Origin: CAJPQU01 sp052170475
Lineage (GTDB): Bacteria; Bacillota; Negativicutes; Selenomonadales; Selenomonadaceae
Reading direction: 5' to 3'
NCBI GenBank assembly: GCA_052170475.1
Contig: JBQNAL010000003.1
Coordinates: 115,742-179,741, forward strand
DNA: 64,000 bases
Shown: piece after piece, positions 41,848-50,511 of the stretch
Position numbering within the stretch: position 1 is the first letter of the stretch
Layout of the letters: every line of letters starts with the position of its first letter
Translations under genes and position numbers: made by a program
The notes under the pieces: generated by a model
Database searches by the model: none
Told to the model about the DNA's origin: nothing
What the model saw: only the letters and a program-made list of their open reading frames with translations

Positions 41848-43037
41848 TTTCCCGCCTTTCCGTTGCCATCGGCGCGATACACCTCTCGCCCGCCGATGAT
41901 GGTGCGCTGCACTCGAACCGCGCCGTCGAAAATCGCGATGTCGGCGCGCTTGCCGATCTCCAAAGACCCCATCTGATCGTAAACGCCGACGCTCACCGCC
42001 GGCGCTTTAGTGGCGTAGGATACCGTGGCCGCCAGCCCCGCACCGGTATTGGCGGCAAAATTTGCCACCGCGCGGTCAAGCGTCAGGACGCTCCCGGCGA
42101 TGGTGCCGTCCTCGAGCGCCGCCACCTGTCCCGAAACCCGCACCACCTGCCCGCCAAGCTCCGACTCCCCATCGCCAAGACCGCAGGCGCGCATGGAATC
42201 GGTGATGAGGACGATGTGCCGCCCCTGCTTCATGCGCCAGACGAGGCGTTGCGTCATGGGGTGCAGGTGAACATTATCCGCGATGAGTTCGCAGTCCACC
42301 GGCGTATCGAGCGCCGCCCCCACCAGCCCCGGCGTGCGGTGATGGAACGGCACCATGCCGTTGAAGAGATGGGTCACGTGGTCGATCCCATACTGCAGGA
42401 TGGCGCGGCGCGCCGTATTGTAGTCTGCGGAGCTATGTCCCAAGGAAATGGTGATCCCCGCTTCCTGACACTGCTCCACAAAGGTATAGTCCCCCTTCAG
42501 CTCCTCCGGCGCAATGGTGATGAGGCGGATGATGTCCGCATACGGGGCGATCCGCTCGTAATCCGCCGGCACGATATGCTCCGGCGCCTGCGCCCCCCGC
42601 CGCTCCACGCTGATGAAGGGGCCTTCCATGTGCGCCCCTAAGATCTGCGCCCCATCGCCCGGCGCCGCCATCGCGGTGCGAATGTGATCCAACGCCTTGT
42701 AAATCGTCGGGAAATCGTAGGTCATGGTGGTGGGCAGCATCGCCGTGACCCCCGTGCCCGCCTGATAACACGCCATGGCAGAAAGCGCCGCCGCATCGTC
42801 GTCCATGGCGTCATAGCCCACACAGCCATGGAGATGGATGTTGACGAATCCGGGCGAAACGTAAGCGCCCCGCGCGTCGATGATCTCCTCCACCTCCGGG
42901 CGGAGGTCGCCGCGAATCCCCATCTCAGGAACGATCTCCCGAATGAGCGTGTCATAGAGCAGCGCTTGATGTTCCACGATTTGAAATTCCCCGCGCTCAT
43001 CCGGCAGGATCAGCTTCCCATTCGTAATTGCCTTCAA
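41844..43037 (-). CDS. nagA: N-acetylglucosamine-6-phosphate deacetylase
   Basis: NagA removes acetate from GlcNAc-6-phosphate, giving glucosamine-6-phosphate. The 397-residue amidohydrolase has the metal site elements VNIHLHGCVGYD, GAHMEGPF, SLGHSSADY, HLFNGM and the catalytic Asp in LITDSMRA. The likely start is TTG at 43037 (then KAITNGKL, as in relatives) after a GGGGGAGG tract; an ATG at 43052 overlaps that tract. Operon order is kinase, nagB, nagA, EIIA. Confidence 0.94.
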   Translation of the reverse strand: MKAITNGKLILPDERGEFQIVEHQALLYDTLIREIVPEMGIRGDLRPEVEEIIDARGAYVSPGFVNIHLHGCVGYDAMDDDAAALSAMACYQAGTGVTAMLPTTMTYDFPTIYKALDHIRTAMAAPGDGAQILGAHMEGPFISVERRGAQAPEHIVPADYERIAPYADIIRLITIAPEELKGDYTFVEQCQEAGITISLGHSSADYNTARRAILQYGIDHVTHLFNGMVPFHHRTPGLVGAALDTPVDCELIADNVHLHPMTQRLVWRMKQGRHIVLITDSMRACGLGDGESELGGQVVRVSGQVAALEDGTIAGSVLTLDRAVANFAANTGAGLAATVSYATKAPAVSVGVYDQMGSLEIGKRADIAIFDGAVRVQRTIIGGREVYRADGNGKAGK

Positions 43038-43126
43038 TGTCCTCCCCCTCATTTTCCCCCGTTATCCTATCCGCCGACCCGCGTCGAAGGCTCCGCCGTG
43101 CACCCGCCTCGCGCCACTCGAACCAG

Positions 43127-43867
43127 TCATACATACTTTTCGGGCAGGCGGCTGGCCGCCGCGCGATCCGCTAACACCAAAACGTTTTGGTGCAGCTGCA
43201 ACACCGAGGCAGGCGCTTTGGGGGTGATGTCGCCGCACACCGCCTGGTAGAGGGCTTCCGTCTTCCCCGCCCCGCTCGCCAAGAGCAGGATGCTCCGCGC
43301 GAACATGATGTCCCGAACGCCCATGCTGATCGCCCAATGGGGCGTGTCCTCCGGGCGGTGAAAGAACCGGGCGTTCGCCGCCCGCGTGCCCTCCGAAAGC
43401 TCCACGACATGCGTGTCCGGCACGAAGCACGCCCCCGGCTCATTGAACCCGATGTGCGCGTTAGCACCAATGCCCAAGAGCATGAGGTCGATCCCACCCG
43501 CAGCCTCGATGGCTGCCCCGTACCGAGCGCACTCCGCCGCAATGTCCGCCGCCATGCCGTCGGGCGCATCCATGTGTGCCACCGGGAGGTTTACCCGGGA
43601 AAAGAGCCGCTGCGCCATAAAGTAACGGTAGCTTTGCGGATGATCCGCCCCCAAGCCAATGTACTCGTCCAAACTAAAGGTGCGCACCCGGGAAAAATCC
43701 ACCTCTCCCGCCGCGCACGATTCGCCCAAGAGCTGATAGAGCAGGCAGGGCGTCCCACCCGCCGCCAGGCCGATGACGCTGTCTGGCTTGCGGCAGATCT
43801 GCCGAATGACAAATTCAGCTGCCGCCGCGCTCATCTCTTCGTAAGTATCGTTGATCCTGACCTCCAT
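43127..43867 (-). CDS. nagB: Glucosamine-6-phosphate deaminase
   Basis: NagB turns glucosamine-6-phosphate into fructose-6-phosphate and ammonia. The 246-residue protein has VIGLAAGGTPCLLYQLL near residues 30-46, FSLDEYIGLGADHPQSYRYFM with the catalytic Asp, and LLGIGANAHIGFNEPG. The ATG at 43867 has GGAGG six bases upstream; an earlier ATG at 43900 is not supported. It lies 89 bases upstream of nagA and 48 bases after the ROK kinase gene. Confidence 0.95.
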   Translation of the reverse strand: MEVRINDTYEEMSAAAAEFVIRQICRKPDSVIGLAAGGTPCLLYQLLGESCAAGEVDFSRVRTFSLDEYIGLGADHPQSYRYFMAQRLFSRVNLPVAHMDAPDGMAADIAAECARYGAAIEAAGGIDLMLLGIGANAHIGFNEPGACFVPDTHVVELSEGTRAANARFFHRPEDTPHWAISMGVRDIMFARSILLLASGAGKTEALYQAVCGDITPKAPASVLQLHQNVLVLADRAAASRLPEKYV

Positions 43868-43915
43868 CGTGTGCCTCCTATACGCCTTCGTCCTCGACAA
43901 GCGCCGCCTTCCGCG

Positions 43916-44833
43916 TCAATCGCTCTCGGCGCCATCCGCCGCCCCCTCCTCGATGCGTTGGCGCAGCACGCGCAGCGCCCCCAAAAGTCCGGCATCATTT
44001 CCCAAGCGCGCAAAATCGAAGCGTGTCCCCGCAAAAAGTGCCGCCGGAAGGACAGCGGAGAGCGCCGCTAAGAGGCGCGGACGCAAATAGACGGCCTCGG
44101 CGGAGATCCCCCCGCCAACGATGACCATTTCTGGGTTCATCACGCAGCAAACTGCCGCAATCCCCGCCGCTATCGCCTCGAGCCAATCCTCCAGCGCGCG
44201 GCAGGCGATCCCATCCCCCGCCTTCGCCCAAGCGAACACCATCTCACCGTCCACCGCATCCACCGGCAGCCCCTTCGCCTCCGCCACCCGCCGCAGGAGC
44301 GCCGCCGTCGAAGCCTGCGCTTCCAGAGAGCCGCCGTGAAGGGGGAGGTAGCCTACCTCCCCCGCGAAGCCAAAGGCGCCGTGGTGGATCCGCCCCTCCA
44401 CGAGCAGCGCTCCGCCCACTCCCGCGCCCAACGTGAGCATGGCCAAGGAAGACGCCCCTGCGCCAGCGCCCAGCCAATATTCGCCAAGCGCAGCGCAGTT
44501 GACATCGTTCTCCACCGCCACAAAAAGTCCCGTCGCCTCCGACAGGATGGCCTTGAGGCGCGTGCCGCGGTAACCGGGAATATTCATGGCGTCATAGGGG
44601 ATCGTCCCCGTGTCCCTATCGACCACCCCTGCCGTCGCTACGCCGATCCCGGCCAAAGGATACGCCGCCTCGTACTCGCGCACGCATCGGACGATCCTTG
44701 CGATCATCGCCCCCACCCCGTCCGTTCGCGCGGGGTTAGAAAAGCACGCCTTCTCCCGAACGTACCCGCCCCCATCGGTCACGGCACACTTCACCGCCGT
44801 CCCGCCGATGTCGAACACCGCGTAATTCGCCAT
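43916..44833 (-). CDS. ROK family sugar kinase
   Basis: The 305-residue protein is a ROK (repressor, ORF, kinase) member without a DNA-binding domain, so an enzyme. The ATP loop is FDIGGTAVKCAV, the catalytic Asp lies in ENDVNCAALGEYW, and LGAGVGGALLVEG and VIVGGGISAE are conserved. The usual zinc-binding Cys cluster after the GE.G segment is missing: residues run GEVGYLPLHGGSLEAQAS without any Cys. In the nag operon it probably phosphorylates N-acetylglucosamine or a related sugar such as N-acetylmannosamine (inference). The ATG at 44833 has GGAGG upstream. Confidence 0.9.
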   Translation of the reverse strand: MANYAVFDIGGTAVKCAVTDGGGYVREKACFSNPARTDGVGAMIARIVRCVREYEAAYPLAGIGVATAGVVDRDTGTIPYDAMNIPGYRGTRLKAILSEATGLFVAVENDVNCAALGEYWLGAGAGASSLAMLTLGAGVGGALLVEGRIHHGAFGFAGEVGYLPLHGGSLEAQASTAALLRRVAEAKGLPVDAVDGEMVFAWAKAGDGIACRALEDWLEAIAAGIAAVCCVMNPEMVIVGGGISAEAVYLRPRLLAALSAVLPAALFAGTRFDFARLGNDAGLLGALRVLRQRIEEGAADGAESD

Positions 44834-44882
44834 AGCCTTCCCTCCGCGCCGTCCTCGCCCTTGACCAAGTACCCAGCTGCGC

Positions 44883-45203
44883 TCAGCTGCTCCAAGTATG
44901 GACGCTGTTGGAGCCGCGAATGGCCGCCGTCTCATCCACCGGCTCGATTCCCGTCGCCTTGATCTCCGCCTGCTTCTCCTTCTCGGCGCGCTCGATCTTA
45001 TCGCCCACCTCGCTCATCAGGCTCCCCACCGAAAGCTGAAACTGCCCGTCGTCTACCCGCGAAGGCCGATCCCGAAAATCCGGCTCATCGGGCAGCTTGA
45101 TGCTATTGATTCGACGCCGTTCACTGGTGGCATGAAGCAAGATCTCCGCCAGCCAATCCCGTTTTCCTAACTTCTTCTCCGCCGCCTCTTTCTTCTGCAT
45201 CAT
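44883..45203 (-). CDS. Hypothetical protein, 106 aa
   Basis: I do not recognise this protein. It starts MMQKKEAAEKKLGKRDWLAEILLHATSE, is highly charged, has no signal peptide or membrane helix, and contains a helical stretch QLSVGSLMSEVGDKIERAEKEKQAEI. GGAGG lies about eleven bases before the ATG. It is 50 bases upstream of the ROK kinase gene on the same strand and diverges from deoC, so it may be the first gene of the nag operon. Confidence 0.65.
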   Translation of the reverse strand: MMQKKEAAEKKLGKRDWLAEILLHATSERRRINSIKLPDEPDFRDRPSRVDDGQFQLSVGSLMSEVGDKIERAEKEKQAEIKATGIEPVDETAAIRGSNSVHTWSS

Positions 45204-45435
45204 CCGCCCCGTGCCCTCCCTTCCGTGCCCTCACGCCTTCACTCCCTAAAGGATACCACAGAATCAGGAATTTTCCCACTCCCCAAAAGGAAAAGAGAGA
45301 AGCCCTCCGCCCGAAGAGCCGCACGCCGAGAGCCATTGCACACAGCTGCGGAACGTGATACTATGGCTTCATGCAAAAAAACGCCTTCTCGATCAACGCC
45401 TCTCTTAGAGGGAAAAAGCAAAAGGAGTTGTCTCC

Positions 45436-46101
45436 ATGAAAGGATCGGACATCTTAGCCCATGTAGATCACACGCTGCTTCGCCCGACGGCCACGTGGGA
45501 AGAAATCAAAGGCCTCTTGGCGGAGGCACGCGCCTCGCATACCGCCTCGGTCTGCCTGCCTGCGGTCTACGTCGCCCGCGCCCATGAGACCTTTGGCGCC
45601 GATGTCCCCATCGGCACCGTGGTCGGGTTCCCCTTGGGCTACGACGCGACGCAAACGAAGGTCAGCGCCGCCCGCTGCGCCATCGCCGACGGCGCAGCGG
45701 AAGTGGACGCCGTCGTGAACCTCACCGACGTCAAAAACGGTGACTTCGCCAAAGTGACCGCTGAAATTGCTGCCCTCAAAGAAGCCGTCGGCGATCACAT
45801 CCTCAAGGTCATCGTCGAAACCTGCTGCCTCACCGAAGAGGAAAAGATCGCCCTCTGCCGCTGCGTGACCGAAGGCGGCGCAGATTTCATCAAGACTTCG
45901 ACCGGCTTTGGCTCCGCTGGGGCGACCCACGAGGACGTCGCCCTCTTTCGCCGCCACATCGGCCATGGCGTGCAAATCAAGGCAGCCGGCGGCATCCGCA
46001 CCATCGAAGACATGAAGCGCTATCTGGAGGAAGGCTGCCAGCGCTTAGGATGCAGCGCCGCCGTGGGACTTCTAAAAGGACGAGAAACAGAAGATTTTTA
46101 A
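45436..46101 (+). CDS. deoC: Deoxyribose-phosphate aldolase
   Basis: DeoC splits 2-deoxyribose-5-phosphate into glyceraldehyde-3-phosphate and acetaldehyde. The 221-residue TIM-barrel protein has the Schiff-base Lys153 in DFIKTSTGFGSAGA, the proton-relay Asp91 in EVDAVVNL and the Lys in LKVIVETC. AGGAG lies nine bases before the ATG. A cysteine-peptidase-like gene follows 23 bases downstream. No other deoxyribonucleoside gene is nearby. Confidence 0.96.
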   Translation: MKGSDILAHVDHTLLRPTATWEEIKGLLAEARASHTASVCLPAVYVARAHETFGADVPIGTVVGFPLGYDATQTKVSAARCAIADGAAEVDAVVNLTDVKNGDFAKVTAEIAALKEAVGDHILKVIVETCCLTEEEKIALCRCVTEGGADFIKTSTGFGSAGATHEDVALFRRHIGHGVQIKAAGGIRTIEDMKRYLEEGCQRLGCSAAVGLLKGRETEDF

Positions 46102-46124
46102 GGAAGCAACGGAAAGGGAAAAAC

Positions 46125-46760
46125 ATGGAAGTACTTTCTGCCACGATGAATATTCCGACAAAAATTGAACTCCCGCACTTTTCCGTTGAGACGGGCTACG
46201 GCGGCTCGCAGGACTGGTGCCGGAGCCGCTGGATGAAGCTTGGGGGCTGCGCCGCCATCACGGCGTGCGACAGCGCCGTTTACTTCACCCTGCGCAAGGG
46301 GCGGAAGAACCTTTATCCCTTCGCCATCGACCCCATTTCCCGCGAAGAATACGTCGATTTCACCGACCTCATGAAGCCCTATCTCAGACCGCGCTGGGGC
46401 GGCATCGACCGATTGGAACTCTACATGGAGGGCTTTGGACAGTTCCTGCACGCGCGCGGCGAAACGGCGATAAAGATGGCGCCGTGGCGTGGGGAAAGCA
46501 GCGTATCCAAAACCGCCGACGCCATCAAGCAGCAGATCCAAAAGGGCTGGCTCATCCCCTGCCTCACCCTCCATCACCGTCACCCCGCCATGGAAGAGTA
46601 CGATTGGCACTGGTACATCCTCAACGGCTATGAAGAACGCGACGGCAGATTCTTCGTCAAGGCCGTCACCTACGGCGCATGGCGCTGGCTGGATTTAGCG
46701 ATGCTGTGGGACACAGGATACGACCAGAAAGGCGGCCTCATCCTGTACGATCTCCCCTGA
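46125..46760 (+). CDS. Putative C39/papain-like cysteine peptidase family protein
   Basis: The 211-residue protein has no signal peptide. Its layout recalls a C39-like cysteine peptidase: Gln29 and Cys42 in GYGGSQDWCRSRWMKLGGCAAIT, and His162 in EEYDWHWYILNGYEE, followed by a VTYGAWRWLDLAMLWDTG stretch. This assignment is by pattern only. AAAGGG lies six bases before the ATG at 46125; the frame is open upstream into deoC. It follows deoC on the same strand and probably shares its transcript, though no functional link is evident. Confidence 0.6.
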   Translation: MEVLSATMNIPTKIELPHFSVETGYGGSQDWCRSRWMKLGGCAAITACDSAVYFTLRKGRKNLYPFAIDPISREEYVDFTDLMKPYLRPRWGGIDRLELYMEGFGQFLHARGETAIKMAPWRGESSVSKTADAIKQQIQKGWLIPCLTLHHRHPAMEEYDWHWYILNGYEERDGRFFVKAVTYGAWRWLDLAMLWDTGYDQKGGLILYDLP

Positions 46761-46857
46761 GACCGTCGAAGCATCCGCACCATGCACGCATGACCCAACC
46801 GGGAAAAGGAAGGCCTCCCGACACGCCCCCTGTCGTGCAAAAACAGCATACAAAAGG

Positions 46858-46886
46858 CACCCAGCCGCAGCCGGGTGCCGGAAAGA
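46858..46886 (-). terminator. Terminator of the small exported protein gene
   Basis: On the minus strand GGCACCC and GGGTGCC form a stem extended by a GC-rich loop and are followed by TTTTG. It lies about 25-50 bases beyond the stop at 46911. Confidence 0.6.
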
Positions 46887-46910
46887 ATCCCCCTATATCG
46901 CTTGCTCGCC

Positions 46911-47366
46911 TCAGTGCAGCCGCCCGCACTCGATTTCGTGTACAACGCCCTGTTTGACTTCAAACACGAGACCGGCATCTTGCCGTCCATCCATGTAGTA
47001 GATGTAGTCGTTTTTATGGATCTGATCGGGCTGTCCGTAAACCTCCTGAAGCACCGAAGCATCCATGCCGATTTTTACACCCCCCGCCGTGGCCAGCGCA
47101 CTGTCGTCATCCACTTCGATTTTCTGGGCGACGCCATCGACAAAGGTAACCTCCAGACCGTTGGCATATTTGAATTCGGTCTTTTCCCCATAGGTTTTTT
47201 GGCTCGTCTTTGTCTTGATGGGCTGCCCACAGACGGCTGCCACTTGCGCCGGCGTATCGCGGTAAGAAACGCCGCCGACATTCATCTGCCCCGCTGGCAC
47301 AGAAGCGGAGGCAACACTGGCCGACAAGACCATCGCAAGCGCGATAAGGGATACGGATTTCTTCAT
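46911..47366 (-). CDS. Exported protein of unknown function, 151 aa
   Basis: A clear signal peptide (MKKSVSLIALAMVLSASVASA, cleavage near residue 21) precedes a soluble domain with two similar halves: YRDTPAQVAAVCGQPIKTK ... FKYANGLEVTFVDG and IGMDASVLQEVYGQPDQIHKNDYIYYMDG. Each has the short helix-strand pattern seen in SmpA/BamE-like domains, so a periplasmic duplicated fold is possible. No specific function is known to me. An AGGAGAGATG precedes the ATG. It is back-to-back with the kinase remnant at 47365. Confidence 0.75.
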   Translation of the reverse strand: MKKSVSLIALAMVLSASVASASVPAGQMNVGGVSYRDTPAQVAAVCGQPIKTKTSQKTYGEKTEFKYANGLEVTFVDGVAQKIEVDDDSALATAGGVKIGMDASVLQEVYGQPDQIHKNDYIYYMDGRQDAGLVFEVKQGVVHEIECGRLH

Positions 47367-47934
47367 GGTAACATCTCTCCTTTATATGGAAAAATTAGTG
47401 GACAGTCTCTTGCTCTTTTCAAAGTTTGAGATGGGAAAGATTGACTTCCGGTTGGAGCCCGTATGCCTCCAAGCGTATCTTCTCGATTGGAGCACAGAAA
47501 CGGCAGCCACCGAAAAGAATCGCGGCCTCTCGCTTTCCTTGGAGGATGACACAGGGCGCACCATGGTACTCTTGGATCGCACGCAATTTCCCCGCGTGCT
47601 GGACAACCTTGTAGAAAATAGCATAAAATACAAAAAAGAGGGAGTCGGCCATCTCCGCGTTACCATGAGAGAGGACGGCGCGGATATTTGCTTGCGCTTT
47701 GCCGATGATGGCATGGGCGTGGGCGTAGGCGATCTTCCGCATCTCTTTGACAGCTTCTATCGCACGGATCCCGCCCGATCCCATGTCAGCAAGGGCAGCG
47801 GGTTAGGTCTGGCGATTGCAAAACAAATCCTATCGGGGATAGGAGGCCACATTTGGGCGGAAGAGACGCCCGGCGGCGGTCTTACGATTGCCATGAAACT
47901 CCCCAAATGGCAACAAAAGGAGACAGCGACATGA
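47365..47934 (+). pseudogene. Truncated sensor histidine kinase (C-terminal half only)
   Basis: Only about 180 residues remain. The frame begins within or after the phosphoacceptor helix region (YMEKLVDSLLLFSKFEMG) and runs through the ATP-binding domain: N box DNLVENSIKY, G1 DDGMGVG, F box FDSFYRTDPARS and G2 GSGLGLAIAK. The sensor, membrane helices and phosphorylatable His are missing. It abuts the start of the divergent secreted-protein gene, so the 5' half was lost by deletion or rearrangement. It overlaps the damaged response regulator by four bases, as an intact pair would. Confidence 0.85.
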
Positions 47935-48200
47935 CAGCGAAGAAAATCCTGCTGGTCGAAGACGACCCCGGCATCGCCGAAGTGGAAGCCGACTACCTGA
48001 CGGCGAACGGCTTTGACGTGGAGATCGCGCAGGACGGCAGGCAGGGAAAAGAAAAAGCGCTCCATGACGACTATGATTTATTGCTCTTGGATATTATGCT
48101 TCCGGTTAACCGCATACGAGAAAAAATCGAACCGAATCCCGGAAAGCCCCGTTACATAGAAACGGTATGGGGGGCGGGGTATCGTTTTCGAGGGAAATGA
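47931..48200 (+). pseudogene. Response regulator with internal deletion
   Basis: The 89-residue product joins the first half of an OmpR-type receiver (KKILLVEDDPGIAEVEADYL to LLLLDIMLP, residues 4-58) directly to the last 30 residues of the DNA-binding domain (NRIREKIEPNPGKPRYIETVWGAGYRF). About 110-140 residues between them are missing, including the receiver Lys and the recognition helix. The frame is preserved across the join. It cannot be functional as a regulator. It follows the truncated kinase, so the whole two-component system is decaying. Confidence 0.88.
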
Positions 48201-48275
48201 CGCCTTTGGCGTATCTCAGATGAGGCAAACACAGGATGACGATAGGGAAAATTTTAGCTTAAGGAGTGTGCTACC

Positions 48276-49553
48276 ATGTTCATCACGCAAGACCTTCTGA
48301 CCTTCATCGCGCAAAGCCCTTCTCCGTTCCATGCCGCCCGCGCCAGCGAAGCAGCCCTTCAGACGGCGGGCTTTACACCCCTCCTCTGGGGAAAGCCGTG
48401 GCTCTTGGAGTCTGGAGGACGCTATTACACGAAAGTCTTCGGCTCCTCTCTCTTCGCCTTTCGCGTGGGGGAAAAATCTCCCCGCGCCCTTCGCATCGCC
48501 GCCGCCCATACAGATTTTCCGGGCTTTCGCGTGAAGCCAGCGGCCAGCGAAGCCAAAGACGGCTACGGACTGATGAACGTCGAACCTTACGGCGGTCTCA
48601 TCCTCTCCAGCTGGCTGGATCGCCCCCTCTCCTTGGCGGGAGAAGTCGTCCTCCGAGGCAAGGATCCTTTCCATCCGGAGCCATACCTCATCGACTTGGC
48701 TCGCCCGCTTCTCACCATCCCGCGCCTCGCCATTCACCTGAACCGCGAAGTCAACGAGAGCGGGGAAAAGTTGGATCGCCAGACCTCCCTCACCCCTTTA
48801 GCCGCCCTCCTCTCGGAGGAAGACGGCAAAGACTTCTTCCTAAAAAAATTGGCGCGGGAAATCGGTCACCAGCCGGAGGACATCCTCTCCTACGACTTCA
48901 CCGTCTACGCGGCGGAAACCGGCTGTACCATGGGATTTGACGGCGAACTCCTCTCCGCGCCGCGCCTCGACAATCTGGCAGGCGTGCGTGCCTGCCTCGA
49001 TGGACTCATCGACAGCGCGGCGGAAAAGGGCATCCATCTCGTCGCCCTCTTCGATCACGAAGAAGTCGGCAGCCGCACGAAGCAGGGAGCCGCCTCGGCG
49101 CTCCTTCCTCAGCTTTTGTCCGCGATTTACCGCAGTTTGAGCCTTGACGAGGACGACTTGGCCGCTGACATCGCCGATGGCTTCCTGCTCTCGGTAGACG
49201 CGGCACACGCCCTCCATCCCAATTATCCCGATAAAGCTGACCCAACGAATCGCCCGCGCCTTGGCAAAGGCCTCGTCATCAAACAGGCGGCCGGTCAATC
49301 CTACGTCGGCGACGCGACGGCAGCAGCCATCGTCCAAGGACTCTGCGAAGCGAACGACATCCCCTGGCAAACCTTCGCCAACCGCTCCTCCATCCCGGGC
49401 GGCTCCACCTTGGGCGCCATCGCCTCCGCCCACATCGGCATCCGCGGCCAAGACGTCGGCGTTCCCCTCTTAGCCATGCACGCGGCGCGGGAAACCATGG
49501 CCGCCGCCGATCAAAAAGCGCTGACCCGCCTCATCGGCGCATTTTTCTCCTGA
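48276..49553 (+). CDS. M18 family aminopeptidase
   Basis: The 425-residue enzyme is a zinc-dependent aminopeptidase of the aspartyl-aminopeptidase (M18, ApeB) family, cytoplasmic. Ligand and catalytic motifs are AAHTDFPGFRV, LDNLAGV, FDHEEVGSRTKQGAAS, VDAAHALHPNYPDK and RSSIPGGSTLGAIASAHIG. TAAGGAG lies upstream of the ATG. It stands alone after the decayed two-component genes. Confidence 0.94.
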   Translation: MFITQDLLTFIAQSPSPFHAARASEAALQTAGFTPLLWGKPWLLESGGRYYTKVFGSSLFAFRVGEKSPRALRIAAAHTDFPGFRVKPAASEAKDGYGLMNVEPYGGLILSSWLDRPLSLAGEVVLRGKDPFHPEPYLIDLARPLLTIPRLAIHLNREVNESGEKLDRQTSLTPLAALLSEEDGKDFFLKKLAREIGHQPEDILSYDFTVYAAETGCTMGFDGELLSAPRLDNLAGVRACLDGLIDSAAEKGIHLVALFDHEEVGSRTKQGAASALLPQLLSAIYRSLSLDEDDLAADIADGFLLSVDAAHALHPNYPDKADPTNRPRLGKGLVIKQAAGQSYVGDATAAAIVQGLCEANDIPWQTFANRSSIPGGSTLGAIASAHIGIRGQDVGVPLLAMHAARETMAAADQKALTRLIGAFFS

Positions 49554-49593
49554 GAAAACACCCCCATTTTCGTTGTCGATGGGGAAACGGCCC

Positions 49594-49977
49594 TCAGTAG
49601 CACCCGGATTCTCCCACGGTGTACGACCACCGGAGCGCATTCATGCAGAACTTGAAAACGGGATCCTCGGGGCTGACGGGTGTCGTAGGGCCGCAATGCA
49701 TACGGCTCGTTTCGTATCGCCAAATATCCGTCCCGCGTTTACTGAACCACCAGAATATGCGGTCGATCCTGCCGTCCTCTCGCACGTTCTTCGTGAAGAG
49801 ATGAAAACTTCTGCCATTTTCACTCACATTGCCTGCCAAGGTATCATCCATGACGTAAACATCAACCTGTTCTTCCTCCCAACGTGCCACCCAAACGTCC
49901 TTTGCTTCACAGATGTGCGTCGTCAAACAAACCGTAATGCTTAAAACCAACGCCGCGAAAATGCTAAGTTTTTTCAT
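49594..49977 (-). CDS. Small exported protein of unknown function, 127 aa
   Basis: A signal peptide (MKKLSIFAALVLSITVCLTTHICEA, about 25 residues) precedes a soluble domain with VDVYVMDDTLAGNVSENGRSFHLFTKNVREDGRIDRIFWWFSKRGTDIWRYE. I recognise no family with confidence; the pattern recalls small secreted proteins common in Negativicutes. AGGGAGAG lies seven bases before the ATG. A second copy of the start-site sequence lies about 40 bases upstream, next to an AMP-ligase remnant. Confidence 0.7.
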   Translation of the reverse strand: MKKLSIFAALVLSITVCLTTHICEAKDVWVARWEEEQVDVYVMDDTLAGNVSENGRSFHLFTKNVREDGRIDRIFWWFSKRGTDIWRYETSRMHCGPTTPVSPEDPVFKFCMNALRWSYTVGESGCY

Positions 49978-50032
49978 GTTTCATCTCTCCCTCTTGCTCA
50001 TCCCAAGTTTTTTTCATGTTTCATTTCTTCCT
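49970..50032 (-). repeat. Duplicated start-site segment
   Basis: On the minus strand ATGAAACATGAAAAAACTT occurs at the start of the exported-protein gene, and a near copy with one extra A occurs about 45 bases upstream. The second copy is fused to the 3' end of the AMP-ligase remnant. Confidence 0.7.
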
Positions 50033-50180
50033 CGTATCTTCCCCGCCGTCCCGAGAGATAGACCTCACCCCTCTCGTCTATGTGTTCCATGTCGCCGATG
50101 TGGAGCCAACCGTCACGCAGCGCCGCAAAAGGTCGTGGACAAACATGCGGAAACCTCCCTTCGCCTATCCTCCTCTCCAT
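49998..50180 (-). pseudogene. Remnant of an AMP-forming acyl-CoA synthetase/ligase
   Basis: Within this 60-codon frame, LRDGWLHIGDMEHIDERGEVYLSGR closely matches the conserved hinge region of AMP-dependent ligases (DGW-HTGD-x-DE-GY-x-GR). The rest of the roughly 500-residue enzyme is absent on both sides. The C terminus runs into the duplicated start-site segment, which marks a recombination joint. It is a gene fragment, not a functional protein. Confidence 0.7.
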
Positions 50181-50305
50181 TATAACGAATGCCAGCGCAA
50201 ATGACCATAGCCCATTGTCCTCGTCTCCACCGCCAAGGCTCCCAAAAATTTTCTGACGATAAATAAAAGGAATTCATAAAAATATTGAAGGTTTTAAGAA
50301 TAGTA

Positions 50306-50335
50306 TTTACTTTTCCGTCTTGAATAGATTATAAT
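50306..50335 (+). promoter_or_regulatory. Promoter of the DASS symporter gene
   Basis: TTTACT (50306-50311) and a perfect TATAAT (50330-50335) are separated by 18 bases. The untranslated leader of about 170 bases is purine-rich near its end but shows no recognised riboswitch. Confidence 0.65.
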
Positions 50336-50511
50336 AATTGTATTAAGGAAATAACGTATAGCGATCGCCCATCCTCAAGGGAAATGCACCGCTAAAGAAA
50401 AGGTTTCATTGCTTTCTCTTATCAGAAAGCAGGAGCCCCGCGAAGAAAGGAGGCCAACCACAGGGTTCAGTCGTTCGTTCGAAAACACCATAGCAAAAGG
50501 GGGAATACCAA

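Noticed and set aside
45436..46760. deoC and following gene as a nucleoside catabolism operon
   Set aside because: No phosphorylase, phosphopentomutase or nucleoside transporter gene is nearby, and the second gene does not resemble any of them.
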